64,000 nucleotides of DNA from Corynebacterium suicordis DSM 45110 (GTDB taxonomy: Bacteria; Actinomycetota; Actinomycetes; Mycobacteriales; Mycobacteriaceae), in NCBI RefSeq assembly GCF_015351405.1, contig NZ_JADKMY010000001.1, positions 1,302,001 through 1,366,000 of the forward strand. Direction: 5' to 3'. Both the position numbers and the translations under genes were made by a program. Position 1 is the stretch's first letter. Every line of letters starts with the position of its first letter. Of the stretch, positions 9,000 through 16,993 are shown in pieces. The notes beneath the pieces were generated by a model. The model saw nothing but the letters and a program-made list of their open reading frames with translations, searched no databases and was not told the origin of the DNA.

Positions 9000-9380
9000 A
9001 TGCCCGCTTCCGAGACTGAGCTCTCCAACCGCCCCGAGCCGCGCAACCGCAAGCGCGCCCAACAGTGCCTGTGGTGCGCGGGGGAGATGGAACAATCTGA
9101 GTCCGGCCGGCCCCGCAAGTTCTGCTCGCAATCCTGCAGGCAGCGCGCATATGAACAGCGCAGGAAGCTATCGCACACGGATATCCCCGGTGATTCCGTG
9201 ATCTATTCCTCGCAGGCCGCCAATGAGCTGCTCGATGGTCTTTTCGAGCTACGCTGCGCCGCCGAGGATATCCGCACGGCAGTGGAGGAAGGGGAAGAGG
9301 CCGCGAGCGTCTCTGAGCTCACCGCGGAATTGGTGGAGATCGCCCGGCGGCTGGAAAAGCTACGTGGCCAATCAGATTAG
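9000..9380 (+). CDS. Small conserved protein with N-terminal zinc-binding cysteine cluster
   Basis: Hypothetical, 126 aa. Residues 23-46 hold CLWC and, about 20 residues on, CSQSC in a basic context (RPRKFCSQSCRQRAYEQRR), a four-cysteine treble-clef/zinc-ribbon arrangement like those in small actinobacterial nucleic-acid-binding proteins. The C-terminal half is acidic and predicted helical (a possible coiled coil from AANELLDGLFELR to LEKLRGQ). No membrane segment or signal peptide. The cluster suggests DNA or RNA binding, but the partner cannot be told. yceI follows 32 bp downstream with its own -10 element. Confidence 0.8.
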   Translation: MPASETELSNRPEPRNRKRAQQCLWCAGEMEQSESGRPRKFCSQSCRQRAYEQRRKLSHTDIPGDSVIYSSQAANELLDGLFELRCAAEDIRTAVEEGEEAASVSELTAELVEIARRLEKLRGQSD

Positions 9381-9399
9381 AGTTTTTCCACTCGAAGAC

Positions 9400-9405
9400 T
9401 AGGCT
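9400..9405 (+). promoter_or_regulatory. -10 hexamer (TAGGCT) of the YceI-family gene
   Basis: TAGGCT lies 7 nt before ATG 9413; no Shine-Dalgarno. Confidence 0.4.
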
Positions 9406-9412
9406 GAAAACC

Positions 9413-10111
9413 ATGCGTAAAGGAATCATCACGCTCGGTGTCATCGGAATCATTGTCAGCCTGCTGGTGGGCTTTGGGCCGATGGTCTACCGCATGGTCA
9501 ATGACAAGGGGCTTCAGACCGCTTCACTGAGCGAAGGGGGAGAGCCAGCCAGCATCGGGATTGACGGAACCTGGTTCACCGTTGACGGCTTCGGGCAAAA
9601 CCGCACGCAAGCTGGGTATACCTTCTTTGAAAAGCTCCCCGCCGAGGACAAGACCACGTCCGGGCGCACCGATAATCAGGACTCTGAATCGGTGCATGGC
9701 GAACTGCGCGTGAGCGATGGCCAGCTCCAGGAGGGCCTGGTCACGGTGGATGTGGCATCCATCAGCTCAGATAACGAACGCCGCGATATCAACGTGCGCA
9801 AGAACATCCTGCACACGGACAAATACCCCAAGGCCACGTTCGCCATCACTGAACCCACGGATCTCTCCGGGGTGCCGGAGGATGGAACCGTAGGCACGGT
9901 GAAGGTGACGGGGGATTTGACTCTGCATGGCGTCACTAAGAAAATCACCACTGACCTGCGGGTACTGCGCACGGGTGAAAGCGTGATCATCGAGGGCAGC
10001 GTGCCCGTGAAACGCAGCGATTTCCACATTGAGTCTGGTGATTTCGTGGCCGCGGTGATCGATGATGAAGGCACGATCGATCTGCTGTTGGTATTCCAAC
10101 AACGCTCCTAG
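9413..10111 (+). CDS. YceI family (polyisoprenoid-binding lipocalin-like) protein, membrane anchored
   Basis: 232 aa. A single N-terminal hydrophobic helix (about residues 5-25) precedes an extracytoplasmic YceI domain, recognised by GTWFTVDG, the VTVDVASISSDNERRDINVRKN-like region, the KYPKATF motif and the LTLHGVTKKI beta strand. YceI proteins form a lipocalin-like barrel that binds polyisoprenoids or other amphiphilic molecules. The helix lacks a lipobox or clear cleavage site, so it is probably an uncleaved anchor. Two small membrane-related genes (10160 and mgtE) follow in the same direction. Confidence 0.9.
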   Translation: MRKGIITLGVIGIIVSLLVGFGPMVYRMVNDKGLQTASLSEGGEPASIGIDGTWFTVDGFGQNRTQAGYTFFEKLPAEDKTTSGRTDNQDSESVHGELRVSDGQLQEGLVTVDVASISSDNERRDINVRKNILHTDKYPKATFAITEPTDLSGVPEDGTVGTVKVTGDLTLHGVTKKITTDLRVLRTGESVIIEGSVPVKRSDFHIESGDFVAAVIDDEGTIDLLLVFQQRS

Positions 10112-10146
10112 CTCTTGCCGGAACTTCTGCTGTCTTGATGGACGGT

Positions 10147-10152
10147 TAAGCT
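10147..10152 (+). promoter_or_regulatory. -10 hexamer (TAAGCT) of the small membrane protein-mgtE operon
   Basis: TAAGCT lies 7 nt before ATG 10160; no Shine-Dalgarno, again a leaderless layout. Confidence 0.4.
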
Positions 10153-10159
10153 AAGACTC

Positions 10160-10345
10160 ATGTCTCCACAATTGATTTTCTACTCCCGCCTGATGCGGGC
10201 AGTGGTGCTGGTATTTTTCATCGGCTTTCTCCTGGTCACGGGCTCCACGTGGGTGAACTGGCTGTTCGCCGCAGTGTGCGCCGTCTTGCTGGCAGCCACG
10301 GTATGGCAGATCTGGAGCACCATGAAGGATGAGCGCTCCTCATGA
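10160..10345 (+). CDS. Small two-helix membrane protein upstream of mgtE
   Basis: 61-aa hypothetical protein with two hydrophobic segments (about residues 12-30 and 33-52) separated by a short GSTWVN turn and ending in a charged tail. Its stop overlaps the mgtE start by 4 nt (ATGA), implying translational coupling and perhaps a role with the Mg2+ channel, though nothing in its sequence shows this. A leaderless start is likely. Confidence 0.75.
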   Translation: MSPQLIFYSRLMRAVVLVFFIGFLLVTGSTWVNWLFAAVCAVLLAATVWQIWSTMKDERSS

Positions 10346-11742
10346 CCGCAGCACCTCAGCAGGCATTACAGGCTGTGGTGAGCACGCAAGGTGCAGAGCA
10401 CGTCCAGGAGTGGCTGGCAGCTCACTCCACAGTGGTCATTTCTGAGGAAATCAACCGGCTTTCGGCCGCTGATATGGCCGTGGCATATCGCTTGTTGCCC
10501 AAGGACAGGGCGCTGCGCGTCTTCGAATTGATGGATCCTCCCACGCAGGCCGAGCTTCTCCAGGCCCTGCTTGATGAGGAAACCACTGGCCTGCTGGATT
10601 TCCTGGCTCCCGATGACCAGGCGGAGTTGTTGGATGAGATCCCGGCGAAGGTCGCGGCGCGCCTCATGGAGGGCTTGCCGGAGCAGCAGCGGGCCTTCGT
10701 CTCTGATTTGTTGGGTTATCCTGCGGAATCGGCTGGCCGTCTTATGGTTCCGACGCCAACCATTCTCGCTCCCAGCGCCACCAGGGAAGATGCGCTGGAA
10801 AAGATTCAGCGCAACGCTGTGACACAGCGAACTTCCGGAGAATTCCCGCGCTCTACCGTCACGGACTCGGACATCGCCGTGATCCCCGTGGGCGACGAGG
10901 CCCGCCGCCTGCTCGGAACAGTTTCGCTCTCCGCGGTGGTGGCCGCACCCACGGGCACGTTGATCGAGCAGGTCATGCACCGCGAAATGCACCACGTGCG
11001 GGCCACCGAGGATCAGGAAGTGGCAGCGCGCTTGATGCAGGAGGCTGACCTCTTGAGCCTTCCCGTGGTGGATGATGAAGAGCGCATTTTGGGGCTCATC
11101 ACCGTGGACGATGCCATGGAGGTCCTGGAGTGGGAGGCCACCGAGGATGCGTACCGCTCCGGCGGTTCCGAACCTCTCAAGGAGCCCTACCTCAAAGCCA
11201 CGGTTCTCACGATGGCGCGCAAACGAGGAACGTGGCTGGCGCTACTCATCGTGGCCGCGTTCCTGACCATCAATGTCATGGAGTTCTTCGAGGCCACCCT
11301 GGAAGCCGTGGTGGTTTTGAGCGTCTTCGTGCCCATGATCATCGGCACGGGTGGCAATGCGGGTGCCCAGGCTGCGAGTTCCGTGGTGCGCGCGCTGGCC
11401 GTGGATGAGGTACGGCCAGCGGATCTGACGAGGGTGATTTGGCGCGAGGTTCGCGTGGGCTTGTTGCTCGGCGCATTCCTCGGAGCCGTGATTTTCCCGG
11501 TCATTATGGTGATTTATGATTTCCCAGTTGCCTGCACCATTTCTCTGACCATCGTCTCGATCTGTGGATGGGCATGCGTGGTGGGTGGAGTGTTGCCGCT
11601 GCTCGCCAGCAAACTCGGGGTGGATCCAGCGGTGTTCTCCACGCCCGTGGTCTCCACATTGGTGGATGCCACCGGATTGATCATCTACTTCACCATTGCC
11701 AATCTGATCCTTGCGGATCAGATTGCCGCGGCAATGGGGTAG
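10342..11742 (+). CDS. mgtE: Magnesium transporter MgtE
   Basis: Mg2+-gated channel of the MgtE/SLC41 family, 466 aa. The N-terminal superhelical domain (about residues 30-140) is followed by two CBS domains (about 150-270; VDDEERILGLITVDDAM is a typical CBS end), a connecting helix (EATEDAYRSGGSEPL) and five C-terminal membrane segments. The selectivity region PMIIGTGGNAGAQAASSVVRALA is present. Binding of Mg2+ between the CBS and N domains closes the pore. Coupled by ATGA to the preceding small membrane protein; convergent with the lipoprotein gene 15 bp away. Confidence 0.96.
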   Translation: MTAAPQQALQAVVSTQGAEHVQEWLAAHSTVVISEEINRLSAADMAVAYRLLPKDRALRVFELMDPPTQAELLQALLDEETTGLLDFLAPDDQAELLDEIPAKVAARLMEGLPEQQRAFVSDLLGYPAESAGRLMVPTPTILAPSATREDALEKIQRNAVTQRTSGEFPRSTVTDSDIAVIPVGDEARRLLGTVSLSAVVAAPTGTLIEQVMHREMHHVRATEDQEVAARLMQEADLLSLPVVDDEERILGLITVDDAMEVLEWEATEDAYRSGGSEPLKEPYLKATVLTMARKRGTWLALLIVAAFLTINVMEFFEATLEAVVVLSVFVPMIIGTGGNAGAQAASSVVRALAVDEVRPADLTRVIWREVRVGLLLGAFLGAVIFPVIMVIYDFPVACTISLTIVSICGWACVVGGVLPLLASKLGVDPAVFSTPVVSTLVDATGLIIYFTIANLILADQIAAAMG

Positions 11743-11757
11743 TGGTGGCCAACCGAT

Positions 11758-12615
11758 TTAGCAAGGATCGGTGAAGTCTCCCGCGGTGTTGAGCGTTCGA
11801 GCGTTTCCACCTTCGCGCGCCTTGGCCGCACACATAGCTTGCTGGTCCTGGCCGAAGTCGTAGTAGACGGGGTAGATGTCCTCACCATTGATCTGCGAGC
11901 GCAAGGATGGGCATTTGCCGGGAGTGGTGAAGTCAAGATTGTTGCCGCGAGCGATCGTCATGGCGATCTGATCATTCAGCTCGCTGCGGTCATTGCCGGG
12001 AACGTGGACGGAGTTAACAATGAGGATGTTTCGACCATCGCACGCAGGTTGAGCTGCGGGCTCCACCCATTCGCCCAGCGCAGCTGAGGTGAGGTATCCG
12101 GAGCTGTTCGCGCCACTCGATTGGCCACCGGTGGAGGAGGAACCATCACACTTGGAGACCCTTGCCCTGGTCGCCTGCGGCACGCCGAGTTCATCCAACG
12201 TGGAAGTTTCGTAGCAAGGAAAACCGGTGTGAGTCGTCTTTCCCGGTGCGTGAGGAATGCGCTTCCACTGGCCATCAGCAAAGCGGAAGAGTCCCACGTG
12301 ATCAGTTTGTGCCTGGCCGCCAAACAAGAACTTGCCGTCACAGTTCTCGATGTTGTCCACCCAGTGATTCTCTGGGTTCTTTCGCACAGCTGCAGCTGCG
12401 CATTCACCGGTGGTAGCAGCGGCGGCCTGAGTCTCTTCTGGCTTGGCCACCTCTCCGCGAGTCGGCTCTGGCTTTTTGGTCTCTTTACTGGAGGAGGACT
12501 CAGTAGAAGCAGAAGAAGATTCCTGCGCAGCAGGTTCTTCGTTCTGGGAACAAGCTGCTGCACCGAACAGCAACACGCTGGCAATTATCGGCAGTACCGC
12601 TCTTTTTTTCGTCAT
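11758..12615 (-). CDS. Secreted lipoprotein, Ser/Glu-rich, unknown function
   Basis: About 285 aa. The lipoprotein signal (MTKKRAVLPIIASVLLFGAAAC) ends in a plausible lipobox with Cys near residue 22. A Glu/Ser/Lys/Pro-rich linker of about 60 aa follows, typical of cell-wall-spanning tethers. The remainder holds several cysteines (TGECAAA, ENCDGKF, PCYE, SKCDGS, ACDGRN, GKCPSL, AMCAAK, ending DPC), suggesting disulfide-linked extracellular repeats. I recognise no family. A longer in-frame start at 12645 exists, but the ATG at 12615 directly begins the signal peptide. Confidence 0.8.
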   Translation of the reverse strand: MTKKRAVLPIIASVLLFGAAACSQNEEPAAQESSSASTESSSSKETKKPEPTRGEVAKPEETQAAAATTGECAAAAVRKNPENHWVDNIENCDGKFLFGGQAQTDHVGLFRFADGQWKRIPHAPGKTTHTGFPCYETSTLDELGVPQATRARVSKCDGSSSTGGQSSGANSSGYLTSAALGEWVEPAAQPACDGRNILIVNSVHVPGNDRSELNDQIAMTIARGNNLDFTTPGKCPSLRSQINGEDIYPVYYDFGQDQQAMCAAKAREGGNARTLNTAGDFTDPC

Positions 12616-12715
12616 GAGTGAAAATCTATCAGAGGTCCTGGACAACGGCTCGCGATCCTTAGATAAAACGTTCGATTATCTTAATCGCAGCTCAAGCGCG
12701 GTTCACACGAAAGTA

Positions 12716-12741
12716 GAGGGCCCCGGTTCACCGGAGCCCTC
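12716..12741 (-). terminator. Hairpin downstream of the DJ-1 family gene
   Basis: GAGGGC...GCCCTC stem with an inner CCGG-TTCA-CCGG hairpin, 20 bp beyond the stop of the leftward DJ-1 gene. The T-run is weak (ACTTTC on the - strand). Confidence 0.55.
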
Positions 12742-12761
12742 ACGTGTCGCTTAGTAAAAAA

Positions 12762-13460
12762 TCAGCGGTGGTCTGCAACCATCTTTTCGGCGAGCGCCTT
12801 GGAAGACTGCGGGTTCTGACCGGAGTACAGATTTCCGTCAACCACCACGTACGGACGCAGTGGGAAGCCCTTGCTGTAGCGCAAGCCGGCTTCCTTCAGC
12901 TTGTCTTCGAGGTACCATTTTGCCTTCCAGCCAAATGGGTTGATGCGTTCCTCGACGTTGGAAAGACCCGTCAATTCTCGGCCGGAGAATGGGGTGTTTC
13001 CCTGCTCATCCAGGGTCGCCAGTACAGCGGCAGGCGAGTGGCACAGCACGCCGAGCTGACCACCGGAAGCCAACTGATCGACGAGGATTTTTCCGGACTT
13101 CTCATCGATTGCCAGATCTTCCATTGGGCCATGGCCGCCTGGGTAAAACACGATATCGAAGTCAGCGGCATCCATCTCGTGGAGATCCGCGGGCTTATCC
13201 AGAACTGGCTTGAGCGCTTCCAAGCGCTCCTTCATCTTCTTGATGGTTCCTGGCAGCACGCCACCCATGACCTTCAAGCTCAGCTTGTCTACAACTGGCG
13301 CCTTGCCACCTGGCGTAGCGACGGTGATGTCATATCCAGCCTCAGCAAAGATATCGTGAGGCACCACGAATTCTTCAGCCCAGAATCCAGTGGGGTGCTT
13401 GGTTCCGTCCTTGAGCGTCCAGTGATCTGCTGCAGTGATTGCGATCAATACCTTTGTCAT
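12762..13460 (-). CDS. DJ-1/PfpI superfamily protein, Hsp31/glyoxalase III-like
   Basis: 232 aa. The fold is recognised from VLIAITAADHW at the start, the FWAEEFVVPHDIF helix with the conserved Glu (E29/30), FYPGGHGPMEDL, and the nucleophile elbow GVLCHSPAAV with Cys140 followed by His141. This Cys-His combination and the length match the class I glutamine amidotransferase-like Hsp31 type (glutathione-independent glyoxalase / chaperone), rather than short DJ-1. Likely role: detoxification of methylglyoxal or repair of glycated proteins; cytoplasmic. AAGGAG precedes the start by 6-7 nt. Confidence 0.9.
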   Translation of the reverse strand: MTKVLIAITAADHWTLKDGTKHPTGFWAEEFVVPHDIFAEAGYDITVATPGGKAPVVDKLSLKVMGGVLPGTIKKMKERLEALKPVLDKPADLHEMDAADFDIVFYPGGHGPMEDLAIDEKSGKILVDQLASGGQLGVLCHSPAAVLATLDEQGNTPFSGRELTGLSNVEERINPFGWKAKWYLEDKLKEAGLRYSKGFPLRPYVVVDGNLYSGQNPQSSKALAEKMVADHR

Positions 13461-13950
13461 GAGAACTCCTTGTTTTGTTTATGTGTCGTTCTACACCTTC
13501 ATGTATACCTGCCTTCCGAGCGCTGCATTACGTCACAAGTGACAAAATGGGGCGTTGCACCAGGGTAGGAGGCCGCATGACCCGAGGGGCTAAATGCGCC
13601 ATTTAGCCGGGAGTTGAGACTTCAGCACAGCCTTCAAGCCGTGCCCAAGGATCCAGCTGCCGAGTGCACCGGGATTCAACATTGGGTGCTTGCCTGAATG
13701 TTTTGCTTAAGGATGAGCGTGGCGTCGAAAAGAAAAGGAAACGGATTGCCCGTTGAGGAAAACAAAGCGGGTGCGGCTAACAACTTCGCCGGGGTCACGT
13801 AGCGGCAGCATGGGCGTGAAGTAGTGCGTGTATGCAGGGCGTGTGTTGGGTAACCCCTTCTCGACGTCACCTTTTACTTCTTTTGGCCGATAATATACAT
13901 TATGACACTTTGAGGATTGCGGGGCGCTCCCCACCAATAGCGCCGCCTGC
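13461..13950. other. 490-bp intergenic region with palindromes and a repeated word
   Basis: No convincing gene. It contains GGCTAAAT-GCGCC-ATTTAGCC (13588-13608), a perfect 8-bp inverted repeat; an exact GGCGTCGAAAA word (13721-13731); and an AT-rich near-palindrome ATAATATACATTAT (13890-13903). Leftward open frames of 61-76 codons exist at 13676-13937 but have no recognisable content or start signals. The first part carries the promoter of the DJ-1 gene. Confidence 0.5.
13721..13731 (+). repeat. Exact copy of the GGCGTCGAAAA repeated word
   Basis: An intergenic copy, followed by a further purine run (GAAAAGG), so coding constraint does not explain the word here. Confidence 0.7.
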
Positions 13951-14682
13951 CTAGAGATCGAAACGTCGAACTGCGAGGGCGTAACGCTGCTCCTCGTCCG
14001 CGTCTGTCTCCAATTCGGTCATGCCGCGGAGCAAGTCACTAGGATCGGGATGATCACCCAGGTTCTCCAAGTAGACGCGATGCTCGCGCAGCGACTCAAT
14101 GCCTTTCTCGATGGGCGCGCCGGTGATCTCGATCTGATGGGTCGGTCGATCAGATCCCGAGACCAACAACGTGGAGACTTGCCAATAATCCAGCTGAGCG
14201 CCGTTCTCATCGGTGAGGTCAGTGAACAGCCACTTGTTGCCCGCATCGCGAACCGCATCAACCGCTGCCAAGCCAGCAACCCGGTGATCTGCGTGATTCA
14301 GACCCCACGGCACTTCCAAAGCCCATTCGGTGAGAACCAAAACGGTTGGCTTGACGTCTCGAATAACCTCCACAATTTTCTTACGCAGTTCAGTGGAGTA
14401 CTCCAACACCCCATCCGAGAAATCCAGGATGCGCAGATCATCCACGCCCACCTTGGCGCAGGCGCGTTTTTGTTCCTGTGCCCGCAGCGGGCCGGTTTCC
14501 TCCGGAGACTTGTCCTGGATGCCCGCTTCCCCGGTGGTCAGCAAGAGATACGTCACATCCACACCCTGCTCAACCCACTTGGCCACCGCGGCAGACACGC
14601 CGTATTCCAAGTCATCCGGGTGCGCCGCGACGCAGAGAACCCTGTCTGACTGCTCAATCGTGAATTCTTCCAACGTGGACAT
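13951..14682 (-). CDS. PIG-L family deacetylase
   Basis: 243 aa from the Met preceding STLEEFTIEQ. The zinc-binding motif AHPDDLEYG (AHPDD) near residue 19 defines the LmbE/PIG-L family of N-acetylglucosaminyl deacetylases; the downstream HAD(H) motif in WGLNHADHRV supplies the second metal ligand. In actinobacteria the family includes MshB and Mca of mycothiol metabolism, but the substrate here cannot be assigned; the sequence is more like the generic PIG-L group. The start is chosen at 14682 because GGTGAG lies about 8 nt upstream and upstream residues of the longer frame are not family-like. Confidence 0.9.
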   Translation of the reverse strand: MSTLEEFTIEQSDRVLCVAAHPDDLEYGVSAAVAKWVEQGVDVTYLLLTTGEAGIQDKSPEETGPLRAQEQKRACAKVGVDDLRILDFSDGVLEYSTELRKKIVEVIRDVKPTVLVLTEWALEVPWGLNHADHRVAGLAAVDAVRDAGNKWLFTDLTDENGAQLDYWQVSTLLVSGSDRPTHQIEITGAPIEKGIESLREHRVYLENLGDHPDPSDLLRGMTELETDADEEQRYALAVRRFDL

Positions 14683-14912
14683 TGTGTGCTCACCGTACTT
14701 TCGCTGCTGACAGAGTGGCTGAATCGCCCTTTGCTTCCCCACCTTAGGCATTTTCATGCGAGCGATATTTCCATTGTTCATCAGCTTTGCGACGCGGGCT
14801 CTGGCGGCGAGGTCTGTGACTGCTGACACGCACTGGCGGACGGCGCGGGCTCACACACCGAGGAAAGGGCAAATTCAGAGTGTGACGAGCACTCCACTAG
14901 ACTCTTTGAGTG

Positions 14913-14925
14913 ATGTAATTTACAT
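14913..14925. promoter_or_regulatory. Palindrome ATGTAA-T-TTACAT upstream of the cytochrome b-like gene
   Basis: Perfect 6-bp arms around one base, 57 bp before the start codon at 14982. A candidate operator. Confidence 0.4.
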
Positions 14926-14932
14926 GGGCTAA

Positions 14933-14944
14933 GGTTATATAACC
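14933..14944. promoter_or_regulatory. Palindrome GGTTATATAACC upstream of the cytochrome b-like gene
   Basis: Perfect 12-bp palindrome 37 bp before the start codon. Its half sites (GGTTA/TAACC) resemble those of DtxR boxes but are spaced 2 rather than 3 bp apart, so DtxR binding is only a possibility. Confidence 0.4.
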
Positions 14945-14981
14945 AGAGCTATGACGAGCTTCAATATGCAGGAGACTATAT

Positions 14982-16658
14982 ATGTCCAACGATGATGCCA
15001 AGGGACAGCCAATCAAGCTGAACCCGGTGATCGCCCAGGCGCCGGGGGCGCCTTCAACTCCACCACCGGCAGCAAGCGCACCGGCAGCGAGCACCCCTGA
15101 GCCAGCAGAGTCCACTCCGACCCCGGAAGCTCCACAGGCTCCTGCCGCAGAAACCGCGGCACCAGCTACTGAGGCCGCAGCTCCCGCTGCCTCCGAAACT
15201 GCTGCCTCCGAAACTGCTGCACCAGCGGCCGCTTCCACTAGCGGTCCTTTGAAGCTCGGCGCGGCTAGCGCTCCGGGTGCACCGGGCGCTCCAGGAGCTC
15301 CTGCGGCACCAGCTGCTTCTGCTCCTTCCGCTCCGGCCGCATCTGCTCCCGCAGCATCCGCCGGTGCTCCAGCAGCGCCAAGCGTTCCTGCTGCCCCAGG
15401 CGCACCAAAGGCTCCATCGGCTCCTGCAGCTCCCGGTGCCCCTTCTGCCCCAGGCGCCCCCGGTGCTCCGGCTGCAGGCGCTCCTTCAGCTCCGGGCGCT
15501 CCCGGTGCACCAAAGGCTCCATCGGCTCCCGGCGCTCCATCGGCCCCTGGTGCCCCAGGTGCCCCCACTGCGCCAGGCGCTCCCGGTGCTCCGGCTGCAG
15601 GCGCTCCTGCTGCCCCAGCGGCTCCAGGTGCTCCGGCCGCCGCTCCAGCAGCTCCCGCTGCAGGTGCCCCAGGCGCCCCAGCAGCAGCTGCCAAGACTCC
15701 AGCTCAGTCCACCAAGGACAAGCCAAAGGAAAAGCCTAAGAAGAAGCGTGAGCCAATCGTCATCGGCGAGCGCACCCTCGGCCAGTGGGGCAAGCTCGCC
15801 GGCATCGCCTTGGCTGCTGCCTTGGTCGTCGCCGCCATCGTGGTCTTCGGTGCCCGCTGGCTCGTCGGCTTGGACTCTGTCGCCGAATGGATGGACAAGT
15901 ACCCAGGCGATTACGAACCGCCTGCATTTGTCGACGAAGGCTTCCCTTGGTGGGCCCGCTGGACTCACTTCCTGAACTTCTTCTTCATGGCTCTGATTAT
16001 TCAGTCCGGTCTGCGCGTGCGTCAGCAGCAGAAGCCACCGGCTGTGTGGCAGCCGAAGAAGGGTGGCAAGAAGATCAGCATCAACCTGTGGCTGCACACC
16101 TACCTGGACGTCCTGTGGATCGTCAACGGTGCGCTGTTCATCATCATGCTGTTCGCCAGCGGCCACTGGGCACGCATCGTGCCAACCAGCTGGGAAGTCT
16201 TCCCGAACGCGCTCTCCGCTGCACTGCAGTACGCATCCATGGACTGGCCTGCAGAAAACGGCTGGGTTAACTACAACAGCCTCCAGCAACTCACCTACTT
16301 CATCGTTGTCTTCATCGCTGCTCCTCTGGCAATCATCACCGGTCTGCGCATGAGCGAATGGTGGCCAAAGAAGGCCGATAAGCTGAACAAGATCTACCCA
16401 GCTCCACTGGCCCGCAAGCTCCACTTCCCCACCATGTTGTTCTTCGTGGCCTTCATCCTGGGCCACGTGTTCCTGGTATTCACCACGGGCATGCTGAAGA
16501 ACCTCAACCACATGTTCGCAGGCACCCCAGCGGAAGGTTGGGGCGGCTTCCTCTGGTTCGCCGGAGCACTGTTCCTCACCATCGGCGCACTCTTCGCCAC
16601 GCGACCACTGCTCATCGCACCCGTCGCTTCCAAGTTCGGTACCGTCAGCCCTCGTTAA
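14982..16658 (+). CDS. Cytochrome b561-like membrane protein with long Ala/Pro/Gly repeat
   Basis: 558 aa in two parts. Residues about 15-240 are almost entirely Ala, Pro, Gly and Ser, with GAP/APG triplets repeated as in a collagen-like or wall-spanning linker. A Lys-rich junction (TKDKPKEKPKKKREP) leads to a domain with about five hydrophobic segments. Histidines in WARWTHFLNFFF, NLWLHTYLD, ARKLHFPTMLFF and ILGHVFLVF are placed as haem-b ligands of the cytochrome b/b561 group. Probably an electron-transfer membrane protein; no partner oxidoreductase is adjacent. The repeat is also open on the opposite strand, a by-product of composition. A strong terminator follows. Confidence 0.85.
   Translation: MSNDDAKGQPIKLNPVIAQAPGAPSTPPPAASAPAASTPEPAESTPTPEAPQAPAAETAAPATEAAAPAASETAASETAAPAAASTSGPLKLGAASAPGAPGAPGAPAAPAASAPSAPAASAPAASAGAPAAPSVPAAPGAPKAPSAPAAPGAPSAPGAPGAPAAGAPSAPGAPGAPKAPSAPGAPSAPGAPGAPTAPGAPGAPAAGAPAAPAAPGAPAAAPAAPAAGAPGAPAAAAKTPAQSTKDKPKEKPKKKREPIVIGERTLGQWGKLAGIALAAALVVAAIVVFGARWLVGLDSVAEWMDKYPGDYEPPAFVDEGFPWWARWTHFLNFFFMALIIQSGLRVRQQQKPPAVWQPKKGGKKISINLWLHTYLDVLWIVNGALFIIMLFASGHWARIVPTSWEVFPNALSAALQYASMDWPAENGWVNYNSLQQLTYFIVVFIAAPLAIITGLRMSEWWPKKADKLNKIYPAPLARKLHFPTMLFFVAFILGHVFLVFTTGMLKNLNHMFAGTPAEGWGGFLWFAGALFLTIGALFATRPLLIAPVASKFGTVSPR
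15270..15690. repeat. Low-complexity GC-rich repeat coding for (GAP/APG)n
   Basis: Imperfect tandem repeats based on GGTGCTCC / GGCGCTCC-type 9-mers encode GAPGAP, GAPKAPSAP and GAPAAGAP blocks. The block GAPKAPSAP...SAPGAPGAPAAGAP is repeated at least twice, so length variation between strains is likely. Confidence 0.75.
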
Positions 16659-16677
16659 GATCTGACATCACCGTCTG

Positions 16678-16712
16678 AATGCCCATCGCTTGTGCGGTGG
16701 GCATTTTCTTTC
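16678..16712 (+). terminator. Rho-independent terminator after the cytochrome b-like gene
   Basis: AATGCCCATCGC-TTGT-GCGGTGGGCATT stem (12 bp with one G-T pair) followed by TTCTTTCC. It is 20 bp past the stop codon. Confidence 0.85.
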
Positions 16713-16913
16713 CCCCTTTTTTCCCGACGCCAACCCCTCAAGCACCTCTACTAAATTCCCCCATTCCGCCAGCCTCTCCTGCCGGGATGTCCACGGGGTG
16801 GCAAAACAGTCAGCGAGACATCTCCCGCTCCCGTCACAATCCCTTCGCAATCCCAACAGGCCCTCTTCACAAGCCTTCAACTCAGCACGGAATCTACCCA
16901 CCCACACAGAGAA
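16713..16913. other. Intergenic stretch without recognisable gene
   Basis: Pyrimidine-rich DNA between two convergent terminators. It holds a variant repeated word, TTTTTTCCCGACGCC (16727-16741). I see no ORF with a start signal. Confidence 0.5.
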
Positions 16914-16951
16914 AAGTCCCGGCCTCACAGGGTGTTGTGTGGCCGGGACTT
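16914..16951 (-). terminator. Rho-independent terminator of the YkvI-like gene
   Basis: On the - strand AAGTCCCGGCC...GGCCGGGACTT (11-bp perfect stem) is followed by TTCTC. It lies 43 bp beyond the stop of the leftward gene. Confidence 0.8.
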
Positions 16952-16993
16952 CTTATCATGCTCGTGCGCGCTACCCCCTAGCGCTCACGAGTT

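Noticed and set aside
13707..13937. Leftward ORF of 76 codons in the large intergenic gap
   Set aside because: No ribosome binding site, no recognisable sequence, biased composition; kept only as part of the intergenic entry.
14933..14944. DtxR box
   Set aside because: Half-sites match but the spacing is one base short of the 19-bp consensus and the outer bases differ; kept only as an unspecified palindrome.
14897..15694. 265-codon leftward frame rich in Ala/Gly/Pro
   Set aside because: It is the antisense of the GAP repeat; open only because of composition, and the forward frame continues into a real membrane domain.
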